From: JAKSCF01 sp028279945
GTDB taxonomy: Bacteria > Bacillota > Clostridia > Peptostreptococcales > JAAYPU01
NCBI GenBank assembly: GCA_028279945.1
Contig: JANQMT010000172.1
Coordinates: 1-45,723, forward strand
Direction: 5' to 3'
DNA length: 45,723 bases
The translations under genes were made by a program, and so were the position numbers. Positions 38,879 through 45,723 of the stretch are shown here, one piece after another; positions within the stretch are counted from its first letter, which is position 1, and each line of letters starts with the position of its first letter. The notes beneath the pieces were generated by a model. The model searched no databases. It saw only the letters and a program-made list of their open reading frames with translations, and had not been told where the DNA came from.

Positions 38879-39826
38879 ATGAAATATTTTTTTAATGATA
38901 AAGATGAATTCTTTCGTGAAGCCGCAGCAGCCATACGGAATGTGGATATTGTCTTGGATATTGGATCCGGAATAAGACCACAGCCATTTGTTCCATCCTT
39001 AACGCATATTTGTTGTGAGCCTTATCATGAGTATGTTGAGTTCTTGATGAAAGAAAATAAAAACATCGTAGCAATTCAGACGACATGGGAGCATATCGTT
39101 GAAATTATGCCTGAGAAATCAGTAGATTCTATTTTTTTGCTGGATGTAATCGAACATTTACCAAAAGAAAGAGGAAAAGATTTATTGAATAAAACACTAA
39201 AAATAGCTCGGTACCAAGTTGTGATATTTACGCCCCTTGGATATGTCAAACAACATCATAAAGATGGCAAGGATGCATGGGGATTTAATGGTGTAAAATG
39301 GCAAGAACACCACTCAGGATGGTTTCCTAAAGATTTTAGTGAAGATTGGGATTTATATATATGTGAAAAATTTCATGATCATGACAATATAGGAAGAGAG
39401 CTGCTAGAACCTTTTGGTGCTTTTTGGGCCATATGGAACAACAGTAAGAATAAGGCGATATCTAATAAAGAAACTCAATCTATAGATCAGCCCATTACTC
39501 ATAAAATAATGCGTAAAATCGAAAGTATCGTTAACCAAGAAATAGACTTAAAAGATTTAATGAAATTATTAGGAAAAATTGAGGTATACAGTAGAAATAA
39601 GGGCGAAATCACCACCTGGATACAATTATTAGATACAATCAACATGCTGAAATTAAGAAGAGATTACTATAGAAATATTGATAACTATTTGAAACAAACA
39701 GAATATTTTAAAGAAGAAGAAAAAAGAGAATTACAAATCAATACTTCTTTCCAAAAAGAAGTACAATTAATCGATAAAAAAATTAAAGAATTAGATGACA
39801 CTTTAAAAAGTTTAATACAGAATTAG
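38879..39826 (+). CDS. Class I SAM-dependent methyltransferase with C-terminal helical extension
   Basis: This 315-residue protein has an N-terminal methyltransferase domain: AdoMet motif I VLDIGSGIRPQ (about residues 23-33), the CEPYHEYVEFL acidic position, and SVDSIFLLDVIEHLPKERG as motif II/III. The region from about 190 to 315 is highly charged and predicted helical/coiled-coil, with many Lys and Glu residues. Methylation of a sugar in the surface polymer is the obvious role from context. It lies 37 bases after the first glycosyltransferase gene and 25 before the 56-residue coiled-coil gene. The ATG is preceded by GAGGAG. Confidence 0.82.
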   Translation: MKYFFNDKDEFFREAAAAIRNVDIVLDIGSGIRPQPFVPSLTHICCEPYHEYVEFLMKENKNIVAIQTTWEHIVEIMPEKSVDSIFLLDVIEHLPKERGKDLLNKTLKIARYQVVIFTPLGYVKQHHKDGKDAWGFNGVKWQEHHSGWFPKDFSEDWDLYICEKFHDHDNIGRELLEPFGAFWAIWNNSKNKAISNKETQSIDQPITHKIMRKIESIVNQEIDLKDLMKLLGKIEVYSRNKGEITTWIQLLDTINMLKLRRDYYRNIDNYLKQTEYFKEEEKRELQINTSFQKEVQLIDKKIKELDDTLKSLIQN

Positions 39827-39851
39827 AAAATTAGTAAAGGAGCACTTTTCT

Positions 39852-40022
39852 ATGTTTTTTAAAAAAAAGGAAGGTTCAACAGGTGCAGTAGAATATAGCT
39901 CCGAAGAAGTTCAAAACTTACTGAAGGAATTCAGCAAGCTGCTTTATGACGTAAGTCAATACTATGAGGAGCAGATTGCAAGATATGAGTCTATTATAGA
40001 AAGTTTGAAAAAAAATGGTTAA
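39852..40022 (+). CDS. Small 56-residue helical/coiled-coil protein
   Basis: This short gene is easy to miss. The ATG lies 10 bases after AAAGGAG; the product starts MFFKKKEGSTGAVEYSS and continues as one long helix-prone stretch with heptad-like hydrophobic spacing (VQNLLKEFSKLLYDVSQYYEEQ ...). It has no membrane segment and no catalytic motif. The ribosome site, the position inside the cluster (25 bases after the methyltransferase, 60 before a glycosyltransferase), and the codon usage support a real gene. It may pair with the C-terminal coiled coil of the methyltransferase; that is inference. Confidence 0.65.
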   Translation: MFFKKKEGSTGAVEYSSEEVQNLLKEFSKLLYDVSQYYEEQIARYESIIESLKKNG

Positions 40023-40082
40023 ATTCTATTCATTTTATTCTACGACTTTATTTTCAATTCAAAATGGTGGGGAGATGATTGA

Positions 40083-41297
40083 ATGAATATATTATTGTTG
40101 ACAGATATGCCGCCTTCAAATAATTTTACTGCCGGTATTGTTTTAAGTCAATTGGTCCAATTTTTGTTGGAAGAAAATCATAAAATATGCTGCTATGCAG
40201 TCGTAGATAAGACATTACAGCCAGATATTCCCCAGGAAATATTAAGTCAAATGCCCTATGCAGTTTCAGAAAAGCCAATTGAGTACTGGGGGGCTATGAA
40301 ACACGGATTTTTCTTGTCTTTGGTCATGAATAACTATATTGCAGCTTTTGAATTGCCCAAAATAGCAGATCAAGTCATTGAATTTGCTAAAGACAATGAT
40401 GTGGATTTAATATGGAGTGTTGTGCAGGGTCAAACGATGATTAAAATTGTAAGAAGAATTGCATTACAAGTAGGTAAACCCTATACGGTTCAAGTATGGG
40501 ATCCGCCCCAATGGTGGTTAAAAGAATATAAGTTTGATCCATTTACTGCACATTCAGTCATGAAAGAGTTTAAGAAAATGATCCTTCAAAGCCAGACCTG
40601 TTTAACTGCTTCATGGGCAATGGCAGAAGAATATTATAATCACTATAACGCAAAATGCATTCCTGTTATACCGGGGCTGGCTAAAGTTGATTTAATAGAA
40701 AATATAAAAAAAGATGATTCAAAGTTTCTGATCGGTTTCTCCGGGCAGGCATATGCTAAAAAAGAATTCAAAGCATTTTTCAAAGCACTGGATTATATGA
40801 ATTGGAAACATGAAAATAAGCAAATAGAAGTGAAGCTTTATGGGCGTCAATTTGACGTTGAAGATTCCATTCACATTAAAAAATGCGGGTATATGGAACA
40901 AAATCAATTGCTGGTAGAGCTTCAAAATATGGATTTACTTTATTGCCCATACTTTTTTGATAAAAAGTATGAACTAATATCCAGATTATCATTTCCATCT
41001 AAATTAACCAGTTATCTTTCCATTAAAAAACCGGTATTTTTCCATGGGCCCATTCTATCTTCTCCGGGTAGATTTATTAATGATTATAATGCCGGATTCA
41101 TTTGTAATACTTTGGAATATAGAAAGATTGCAGAACAATTATCTGAGATTATAAGTGTTGATAAAGCGTTGAAAGAAAAAGCCGACAATGGATATGAAGC
41201 TTTTAAAGCGTTTTTAACCAATGAAAAGATGAAAGAGAGCTTCTTTAAATCTCTGGGTATAGAAAAGGAGGTGGATCATGAAAGTACTGCAAATTAA
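40083..41297 (+). CDS. Glycosyltransferase (GT4-like)
   Basis: This 404-residue cytosolic GT-B-type protein has an N-terminal Rossmann half with the start MNILLLTDMPPSNNFTAGIVLSQLVQFLLEENH, a central IWSVVQGQTMIKIVRRIA, VQVWDPPQWWL, and a C-terminal FLIGFSGQAYAKKEFKAFFKAL (about residue 215) and SFPSKLTSYLSIKKPVFFHGP region for the donor nucleotide. The conserved E-x7-E is weakened. It starts at ATG 40083, and its last 20 bases overlap the next glycosyltransferase gene, so the two are coupled. The role in cell-surface polysaccharide assembly is inferred from the cluster. Confidence 0.8.
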   Translation: MNILLLTDMPPSNNFTAGIVLSQLVQFLLEENHKICCYAVVDKTLQPDIPQEILSQMPYAVSEKPIEYWGAMKHGFFLSLVMNNYIAAFELPKIADQVIEFAKDNDVDLIWSVVQGQTMIKIVRRIALQVGKPYTVQVWDPPQWWLKEYKFDPFTAHSVMKEFKKMILQSQTCLTASWAMAEEYYNHYNAKCIPVIPGLAKVDLIENIKKDDSKFLIGFSGQAYAKKEFKAFFKALDYMNWKHENKQIEVKLYGRQFDVEDSIHIKKCGYMEQNQLLVELQNMDLLYCPYFFDKKYELISRLSFPSKLTSYLSIKKPVFFHGPILSSPGRFINDYNAGFICNTLEYRKIAEQLSEIISVDKALKEKADNGYEAFKAFLTNEKMKESFFKSLGIEKEVDHESTAN

Positions 41298-42522
41298 TAA
41301 TATTGATATTCCGGGAAGACGATTCAACGGTCATGATTTACAAGAAAGACTGAATCAATTGGGCATTGAGTGTAAAAATATGGTCTTCGATAAAATAGGA
41401 AGTAATGTAAATACAATAGAATTTGCTAATGAAAGAGATAAGTATCTTAGAACTTTGTATTGGAAACTGGAAGAAAAATTTTCTATGCAGAGCTTATTGT
41501 TTCCTTTTGGGTGGAAGATATTAAATCATCATGATTTTAAAAATTCAGATATTGTCCATTATCATTTGATTCATAACATGTTTATGTCTCTATACTCGTT
41601 TCTGGAAATGACCAAACAGAAGCCTGCGGTATGGTCCATCCATGATATATGGGCATTTACGGGCCATTGTATCATCAATAAAGAGTGTGATAAGTGGCAA
41701 TACGGGTGTGAAGGATGTCCCTATAAAGGGATGCTGTTTCCCATGAAAGAAGATAAAGCCAATCAAATGTGGAAAATTAAAAAAAAGATTTATGACCAGA
41801 TGGACGTTGACATTGTGGTGGCTTCAGATTATATGAAAAAGATGGTAAGTGAAAGTCCATTGCTTGGGAATAGAAGGATTCATAAAATTAGCTTTGGAGT
41901 GGATTTAAATAAATTTAAACCTCAAGATATTCATCAGTGCAAAAGTAATTTAGGTATCCCTCAAGACCATTTTGTTATTTCTTTTAGAGCCATAGAAAAT
42001 GGAGCAAAAGGAACAGAATATATTCGTAAAATGATGGAAATGCTAAAACCTTCTAAGCCCATTACAATATTAACGGTTAATGAAATTGGAGCTTTCGATG
42101 GGTTTAAAAACAAATACAATATCATTGAAGTTGGGTGGGTGCACGATGACGCTAAAATGGTAGAAATATATGGGGCGACAGATCTTTTTTTAATGCCATC
42201 GGTAGCAGAATCATTTGGTCTTATGGCAATTGAAGCCATGGCATGCGGTAAGCCGGTTGTCATCTTTGATGGAACAGCGTTACCCGGCATTACATTTGCT
42301 CCAAGCTGCGGCGTGCTTGTCAATAAATATGATAGTAGGGGCTTAAAAGAAGCTGTAGAACGAATGATGATAAATGAAGAAGATCGATTGCACAGAGGAA
42401 AAACAGGCAGAGAACTGGCGCAAAAATATTATGATGTGAATCATTATTTTGATCAAACGTTAGCTTTGTATCAAGATATCTTATCGGGAAAATTCAAAAA
42501 CAAATTGTTTTTTTTACAATAA
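41278..42522 (+). CDS. Family 4 glycosyltransferase
   Basis: This 414-residue GT4 enzyme has a complete donor-binding motif in ESFGLMAIEAMACGKPVV (E-x7-E, about residues 305-315), followed by VIFDGTALPGI. The N-terminal half carries MKVLQINNIDIPGRRFNGHDLQERL and VWSIHDIWAFTGHC. A cysteine-rich insert, CIINKECDKWQYGCEGCPYKG near residues 123-145, resembles a metal-binding loop found in a GT4 subgroup. It starts at ATG 41278 after GGAGGTGG inside the preceding gene. It would transfer a sugar, perhaps the UDP-N-acetyl-L-deoxyhexosamine made by the next three gene products, to a lipid- or protein-linked acceptor. Confidence 0.9.
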   Translation: MKVLQINNIDIPGRRFNGHDLQERLNQLGIECKNMVFDKIGSNVNTIEFANERDKYLRTLYWKLEEKFSMQSLLFPFGWKILNHHDFKNSDIVHYHLIHNMFMSLYSFLEMTKQKPAVWSIHDIWAFTGHCIINKECDKWQYGCEGCPYKGMLFPMKEDKANQMWKIKKKIYDQMDVDIVVASDYMKKMVSESPLLGNRRIHKISFGVDLNKFKPQDIHQCKSNLGIPQDHFVISFRAIENGAKGTEYIRKMMEMLKPSKPITILTVNEIGAFDGFKNKYNIIEVGWVHDDAKMVEIYGATDLFLMPSVAESFGLMAIEAMACGKPVVIFDGTALPGITFAPSCGVLVNKYDSRGLKEAVERMMINEEDRLHRGKTGRELAQKYYDVNHYFDQTLALYQDILSGKFKNKLFFLQ

Positions 42523-42542
42523 ATTACTTGGGGGCAAATAGA

Positions 42543-43574
42543 TTGTTTGAGAATAAAGTTTTACTGATTACCGGAGGAACCGGTTCTTTTGGTAATCAAG
42601 TCCTAAAACGATTTTTAAGAAGCAAAATTAAAGAAATACGGATATTCAGTCGTGATGAAAAGAAACAAGATGATATGAGAAAAGAATACCAGGATAGTAA
42701 AATTAAATTTATTCTTGGAGATGTGAGAGATTATCATTGCATCCATAAAGCCATGAATGAAGTGGATTATGTTTTCCATGCGGCAGCATTAAAACAAGTG
42801 CCATCCTGTGAGTTTTATCCTATAGAAGCAGTCAAGACCAATATACTGGGAGCAGAAAATGTTATCGATGCTGCTATTGCAAATGGTGTAGAAAGATTAA
42901 TATGCTTAAGTACAGACAAAGCGGTGTATCCCATCAATGCCATGGGCATATCAAAAGCGATGATGGAAAAATTAGTAGTGGCTAAATCCAGAATGAAAAA
43001 GGAAAAGACCATTATGGCTGTGACACGTTATGGTAATGTAATGGCATCCAGAGGCTCGGTTATTCCTTTATTTACACAACAAATACTGTCAGGTCAAAAT
43101 ATAACCATCACAGACCCTTTAATGACAAGATTTATGATGTCACTGGATGAAGCCATTGATTTGGTTATATTCGCTTTCGAAAACGCTAAAGGTGGAGAAA
43201 TTTTTGTACAGAAATCACCGGCTTCTACTATTGAGGACTTAGCAAAAGCATTATTGGAAATTTTTAATGCAAAAAATGAAATCAAAATAATCGGCATTCG
43301 CCATGGTGAAAAAAAATATGAAACTTTGTTGACCGTAGAAGAAAAAAGTAAAGCAGTGGATATGGAAAAATATTATGTAGTACCTGTGGACGCACGAGAT
43401 CTAAATTATAACAAATATTTTGGTGAGGGGGATATTGTTTCGGAAGCCATTGCTTATACTTCCCATAATACAAAAAGATTATCGATAAAGGAAGTAAAAA
43501 ATATGTTGTTAAAATTAGATTATATAAAAAATCGGTTGAACTTAAAAGAGCATTATGAGAGGCAGTCATCATGA
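42543..43574 (+). CDS. UDP-N-acetylglucosamine 4,6-dehydratase (5-inverting)/epimerase (CapE/FnlA/WbvB type)
   Basis: This 343-residue extended-SDR enzyme has NAD-binding TGGTGSFGNQV (about residues 9-19), LGDVRD, HAAALKQVPSCEFYPIEAVKTNILGAENV and the changed active site motif STDKAVYPINAMGISKAMMEK (in place of YxxxK). These are typical of CapE/FnlA/WbvB, which convert UDP-GlcNAc to UDP-2-acetamido-2,6-dideoxy-L-arabino-hex-4-ulose. I chose TTG 42543, 8 bases after GGGGG; the TTG at 42528 lies upstream of the ribosome site. The following two genes complete a standard three-enzyme path: it overlaps the 2-epimerase gene by 4 bases. Confidence 0.88.
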   Translation: MFENKVLLITGGTGSFGNQVLKRFLRSKIKEIRIFSRDEKKQDDMRKEYQDSKIKFILGDVRDYHCIHKAMNEVDYVFHAAALKQVPSCEFYPIEAVKTNILGAENVIDAAIANGVERLICLSTDKAVYPINAMGISKAMMEKLVVAKSRMKKEKTIMAVTRYGNVMASRGSVIPLFTQQILSGQNITITDPLMTRFMMSLDEAIDLVIFAFENAKGGEIFVQKSPASTIEDLAKALLEIFNAKNEIKIIGIRHGEKKYETLLTVEEKSKAVDMEKYYVVPVDARDLNYNKYFGEGDIVSEAIAYTSHNTKRLSIKEVKNMLLKLDYIKNRLNLKEHYERQSS

Positions 43575-44704
43575 AAATTATGACCATAGTAGGGACTCGG
43601 CCGGAGATCATAAAGCTGAGCTGTGTGATTAAAGAGCTGGACCGGTATTCGGATCATATATTGGTGCATACCGGACAAAATTATGATTATGAGCTCAATG
43701 AAATCTTTTTTTCACAGATGAATATTCGAAAACCGGATGAATTTTTAAATGCAGCAGGTAAGACGGCATCAGAGACTATAGGAAATGTCATCATAAAATC
43801 TGATGAAGTCATCCGAAAATATCAGCCTGACGCTGTTTTAATATACGGTGATACCAATTCGTGCTTATCGGTTATTTCATCTAAAAGAAATAAAGTACCG
43901 ACATTTCACATGGAAGCAGGTAACCGATGCTTTGACCAACGTGTGCCGGAAGAAATAAACAGAAAAATAGTCGATCATCTGAGTGATGTCAACCTGACTT
44001 TAACCGACCACGCACGAAGATACCTTATCAATGAAGGCCTTCCACCGGATACCATTATAAAAATTGGTTCAAGCATGAAAGAAGTGCTCAATGAGCATGA
44101 AAATGCCATAAATAAAAGCGATGTGCTTGACAGGTTACACCTAAAGCAAAATGAATATTTTGTTTTGAGCATGCATCGTGAAGAAAATATTGACGTAAAG
44201 GATAACCTAGAACATTTGATTGGAGCCGTCAATTCAATTGAAGCCCATTATAAAAAACCAATCATTGTGTCCACACATCCACGCACTCAAAAAAAACTGG
44301 ATACTGAAAACATCAGATGTAATGAGAACATTCGATGGTTGAAGCCGTTGGGATTTATAGACTATATTCAGCTTCAACAAAATGCCTTTTGTGTTATATC
44401 GGATAGCGGTACGGTTACTGAGGAAGCCTCCCTATTAAAATTCCCTGCCATTACCATTAGGCAAGCACACGAACGCCCCGAAGGCATGGACGAGGGAACC
44501 CTCATCATGACAGGTTTAAAAAAGAAAAATATACTTGAATCCATCAACGTGATGACAAAGCAGCATGAGAATTCGCAATCTATTAAAACCGTGAAAGATT
44601 ACCAGGTCGATAATGTATCTAAAAAAGTTATCAGAATAATTTTTAGTTATACGGACTATATCAACAGAAATGTTTGGAAAAAACAACCGGAATGTGACGG
44701 ATGA
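43571..44704 (+). CDS. wecB: UDP-N-acetylglucosamine 2-epimerase family enzyme (WecB/FnlC/WbvD type)
   Basis: This 377-residue GT-B-like non-hydrolysing 2-epimerase has the family features KIMTIVGTRPEIIKLSCVIKELDRY, HTGQNYDYELNEIFF, YGDTNSCLSVI, HMEAGNRCFDQRVPEEINRKIVDHLSD and SDSGTVTEEASLLKFPAITIR. The GNRCFDQRVPEE form is characteristic of FnlC/CapG/WbvD enzymes that act on UDP-2-acetamido-2,6-dideoxy-L-hexoses. It follows the dehydratase with an ATGA overlap and precedes an RmlD-like reductase by 50 bases. It would make the last step, epimerising C2 of the reduced sugar nucleotide. Confidence 0.9.
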   Translation: MKIMTIVGTRPEIIKLSCVIKELDRYSDHILVHTGQNYDYELNEIFFSQMNIRKPDEFLNAAGKTASETIGNVIIKSDEVIRKYQPDAVLIYGDTNSCLSVISSKRNKVPTFHMEAGNRCFDQRVPEEINRKIVDHLSDVNLTLTDHARRYLINEGLPPDTIIKIGSSMKEVLNEHENAINKSDVLDRLHLKQNEYFVLSMHREENIDVKDNLEHLIGAVNSIEAHYKKPIIVSTHPRTQKKLDTENIRCNENIRWLKPLGFIDYIQLQQNAFCVISDSGTVTEEASLLKFPAITIRQAHERPEGMDEGTLIMTGLKKKNILESINVMTKQHENSQSIKTVKDYQVDNVSKKVIRIIFSYTDYINRNVWKKQPECDG

Positions 44705-44754
44705 TGCCGGCATATTAATATTCGTTTTAATGAAACATATGGGAGAGATGAAAA

Positions 44755-45618
44755 GTGAAAGTTGTTATACTTGGCTGTACGGGTATGGCAGGACATGTTA
44801 TTTTTAATTTTTTAAGAAAATATGAGTACGATGTATTTGGAATGTCAAGGAGAATAAAAAACACCATAAACACACAACAAATTGATGCGAATGATTTTCA
44901 AAAGTTAGAAGCATGGTTAGACTTTGTATGTCCAAGTGTTATTGTGAATTGTATTGGCATACTCAATGAACACGCTGAAAAGAATACGGATCGCGCCATA
45001 TTATTAAATGCCTATTTACCACAATGGCTTGCAAAAAAATATAGGAACAGTGATACAAGAATCATTCATTTGAGTACTGACTGTGTGTTTTCAGGTGCTA
45101 AAGGCCATTATAAAGAATATGACTTTAGAGATGGCAATACAGTATATGATAGAAGTAAAATATTAGGTGAAATTGACAATCCTAAAGATTTAACCTTTCG
45201 AATGTCCATTATTGGCCCGGATAGGACCACGAAAGGAATCGGTTTATTTAACTGGTTTATGCAGCAGCAAGGCAGGGTTAATGGATATACACAAGTTATA
45301 TGGAATGGGATTACAACCATAGAGCTAGCGAAAGCCATTGACCAGGCCATTAAAGAAGAACTAACCGGATTGTATCATTTAGTACCTGATGTCTTTATTA
45401 ATAAACACGATTTGCTTTGTTTGTTCAAAGAAGTATTTAAGAAAGACGATGTCATTATTCAAAAAGATAATTCTATTAAGAAAGATAAAACTTTGATCAA
45501 TACACGAAAGGATTTTAGTTATCCAATAAAGGCATATCCGGAAATGATTGAAGGAATGAGAGTATGGATTAAAGAACATGAAATACTATATGAGCATAAT
45601 CCATTTTATAAAAATTAA
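44755..45618 (+). CDS. RmlD-like SDR sugar-nucleotide reductase (WbvR-like)
   Basis: This 287-residue protein has the dTDP-4-dehydrorhamnose reductase (RmlD) fold: NAD(P) motif VVILGCTGMAGHVIF at the start, VNCIGILNEHAEKN, STDCVFSGAKGHYKEYDFRDG and YDRSKILGE (the YxxxK pair, about residues 127-135). CapF/WbjC reductases of the UDP-FucNAc path are about 370 residues with a C-terminal cupin; this protein lacks it and is more like the short WbvR reductase of UDP-L-QuiNAc/L-RhaNAc pathways. It starts with GTG 44755, 7 bases after GGGAGAG. Between the gene and the window end lies copy 2 of the dispersed repeat. Confidence 0.82.
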   Translation: MKVVILGCTGMAGHVIFNFLRKYEYDVFGMSRRIKNTINTQQIDANDFQKLEAWLDFVCPSVIVNCIGILNEHAEKNTDRAILLNAYLPQWLAKKYRNSDTRIIHLSTDCVFSGAKGHYKEYDFRDGNTVYDRSKILGEIDNPKDLTFRMSIIGPDRTTKGIGLFNWFMQQQGRVNGYTQVIWNGITTIELAKAIDQAIKEELTGLYHLVPDVFINKHDLLCLFKEVFKKDDVIIQKDNSIKKDKTLINTRKDFSYPIKAYPEMIEGMRVWIKEHEILYEHNPFYKN

Positions 45619-45650
45619 TTGTTAAAAGGAGATTTTTTAATCTTCTTGAT

Positions 45651-45699
45651 GCTATAGAAAAATGAATACAGGCGTATAAATATTCGTTAATGTATTCAT
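45651..45699 (-). repeat. Dispersed palindromic repeat, copy 2 (inverted relative to copy 1)
   Basis: This is the inverted match of 29583-29631, 47 of 49 bases identical. Here the ends form a perfect stem AAATGAATACA/TGTATTCATTT (45660-45670 and 45691-45701). It lies right after an orphan ribosome-site-like AAAAGGAGA (45625-45633) and before a likely new start at 45714. Confidence 0.75.
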
Positions 45700-45713
45700 T
45701 TGGAGAAAATTTG

Positions 45714-45723
45714 ATGGCATATG
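45714..45723 (+). CDS. Possible start of the next gene, truncated by the window end
   Basis: ATGGCATATG at the window edge follows TTGGAG (45701-45706) at 8 bases, which is good ribosome-site spacing. Only three codons (Met-Ala-Tyr) are visible, so neither the frame nor the product can be judged. It would continue the polysaccharide cluster. Confidence 0.3.

Noticed and set aside
41961..42323. 120-codon open frame on the minus strand
   Set aside because: It is opposite the strongly supported GT4 gene and spans its conserved donor-binding motif; no independent evidence.

Overview
The window reads as a chromosomal segment of a low-GC, anaerobic, endospore-forming member of the Clostridia. The evidence is AT-rich DNA with strong GGAGG ribosome sites, a T-box leader, a Bacillus/Clostridium-type LexA box, a CwlJ/GerQ spore-germination pair, a candidate Rex operator before an electron-bifurcating-type acyl-CoA dehydrogenase/Etf operon, and a regulatory gene set that usually accompanies clostridial [FeFe] hydrogenases. 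I cannot name the genus. No rRNA, tRNA, CRISPR array or intact insertion sequence was seen.

Region 1 (1-10.8 kb, +) is the least ordinary part. A textbook -24/-12 sigma-54 promoter precedes an Asp/Glu-racemase-superfamily enzyme, an arginase/agmatinase-family amidinohydrolase and a three-part TRAP transporter. Next come a fumarate-reductase-like flavoprotein fused to a [2Fe-2S] domain, a class V aminotransferase without the SufS cysteine, a small DUF6506-like protein, two tandem TusA-like proteins and a thioredoxin-reductase-like protein without the NADPH-binding motif. Together they suggest uptake and breakdown of an organic acid coupled to low-potential electron and thiol/sulfur chemistry; the substrate is unknown.

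Region 2 (10.8-18.7 kb) holds an Ile T-box and ileS, which encodes an IleRS2-type enzyme with a swapped HIGH motif (GIHH). On the minus strand follow a stalk-domain exported protein, gerQ, cwlJ, xylA and an AraC-type regulator.

Region 3 (18.9-22.6 kb, +) holds an overlapping nucleotidyltransferase/unknown gene pair that resembles a toxin-antitoxin module, SOS-controlled recA, and an exported SH3-NlpC/P60 cell-wall hydrolase that probably starts at an ATA codon.

Region 4 (22.8-29.5 kb, +) pairs a PhnD-like lipoprotein with a Cache-HAMP-GGDEF-EAL receptor. It then carries a tightly coupled SPOR / DRTGG / RsbT-like / DRTGG / PHP / HATPase operon, which looks like the regulatory half of a hydrogenase locus without the hydrogenase genes.

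Region 5 (29.5-33.9 kb, +) has twin terminators around a palindromic repeat whose inverted copy lies at the window end. A MarR regulator with a perfect palindromic operator and a heterodimeric ABC exporter follow.

Region 6 (33.9-37.4 kb, +) is acyl-CoA dehydrogenase-EtfB-EtfA, where EtfA carries an N-terminal 2x[4Fe-4S] domain, behind a promoter and a Rex-like operator. Region 7 (37.5-45.7 kb, +) is a surface-polysaccharide cluster: three glycosyltransferases, a methyltransferase, a 56-residue coiled-coil protein, and three enzymes that together could make a UDP-N-acetyl-L-6-deoxyhexosamine.
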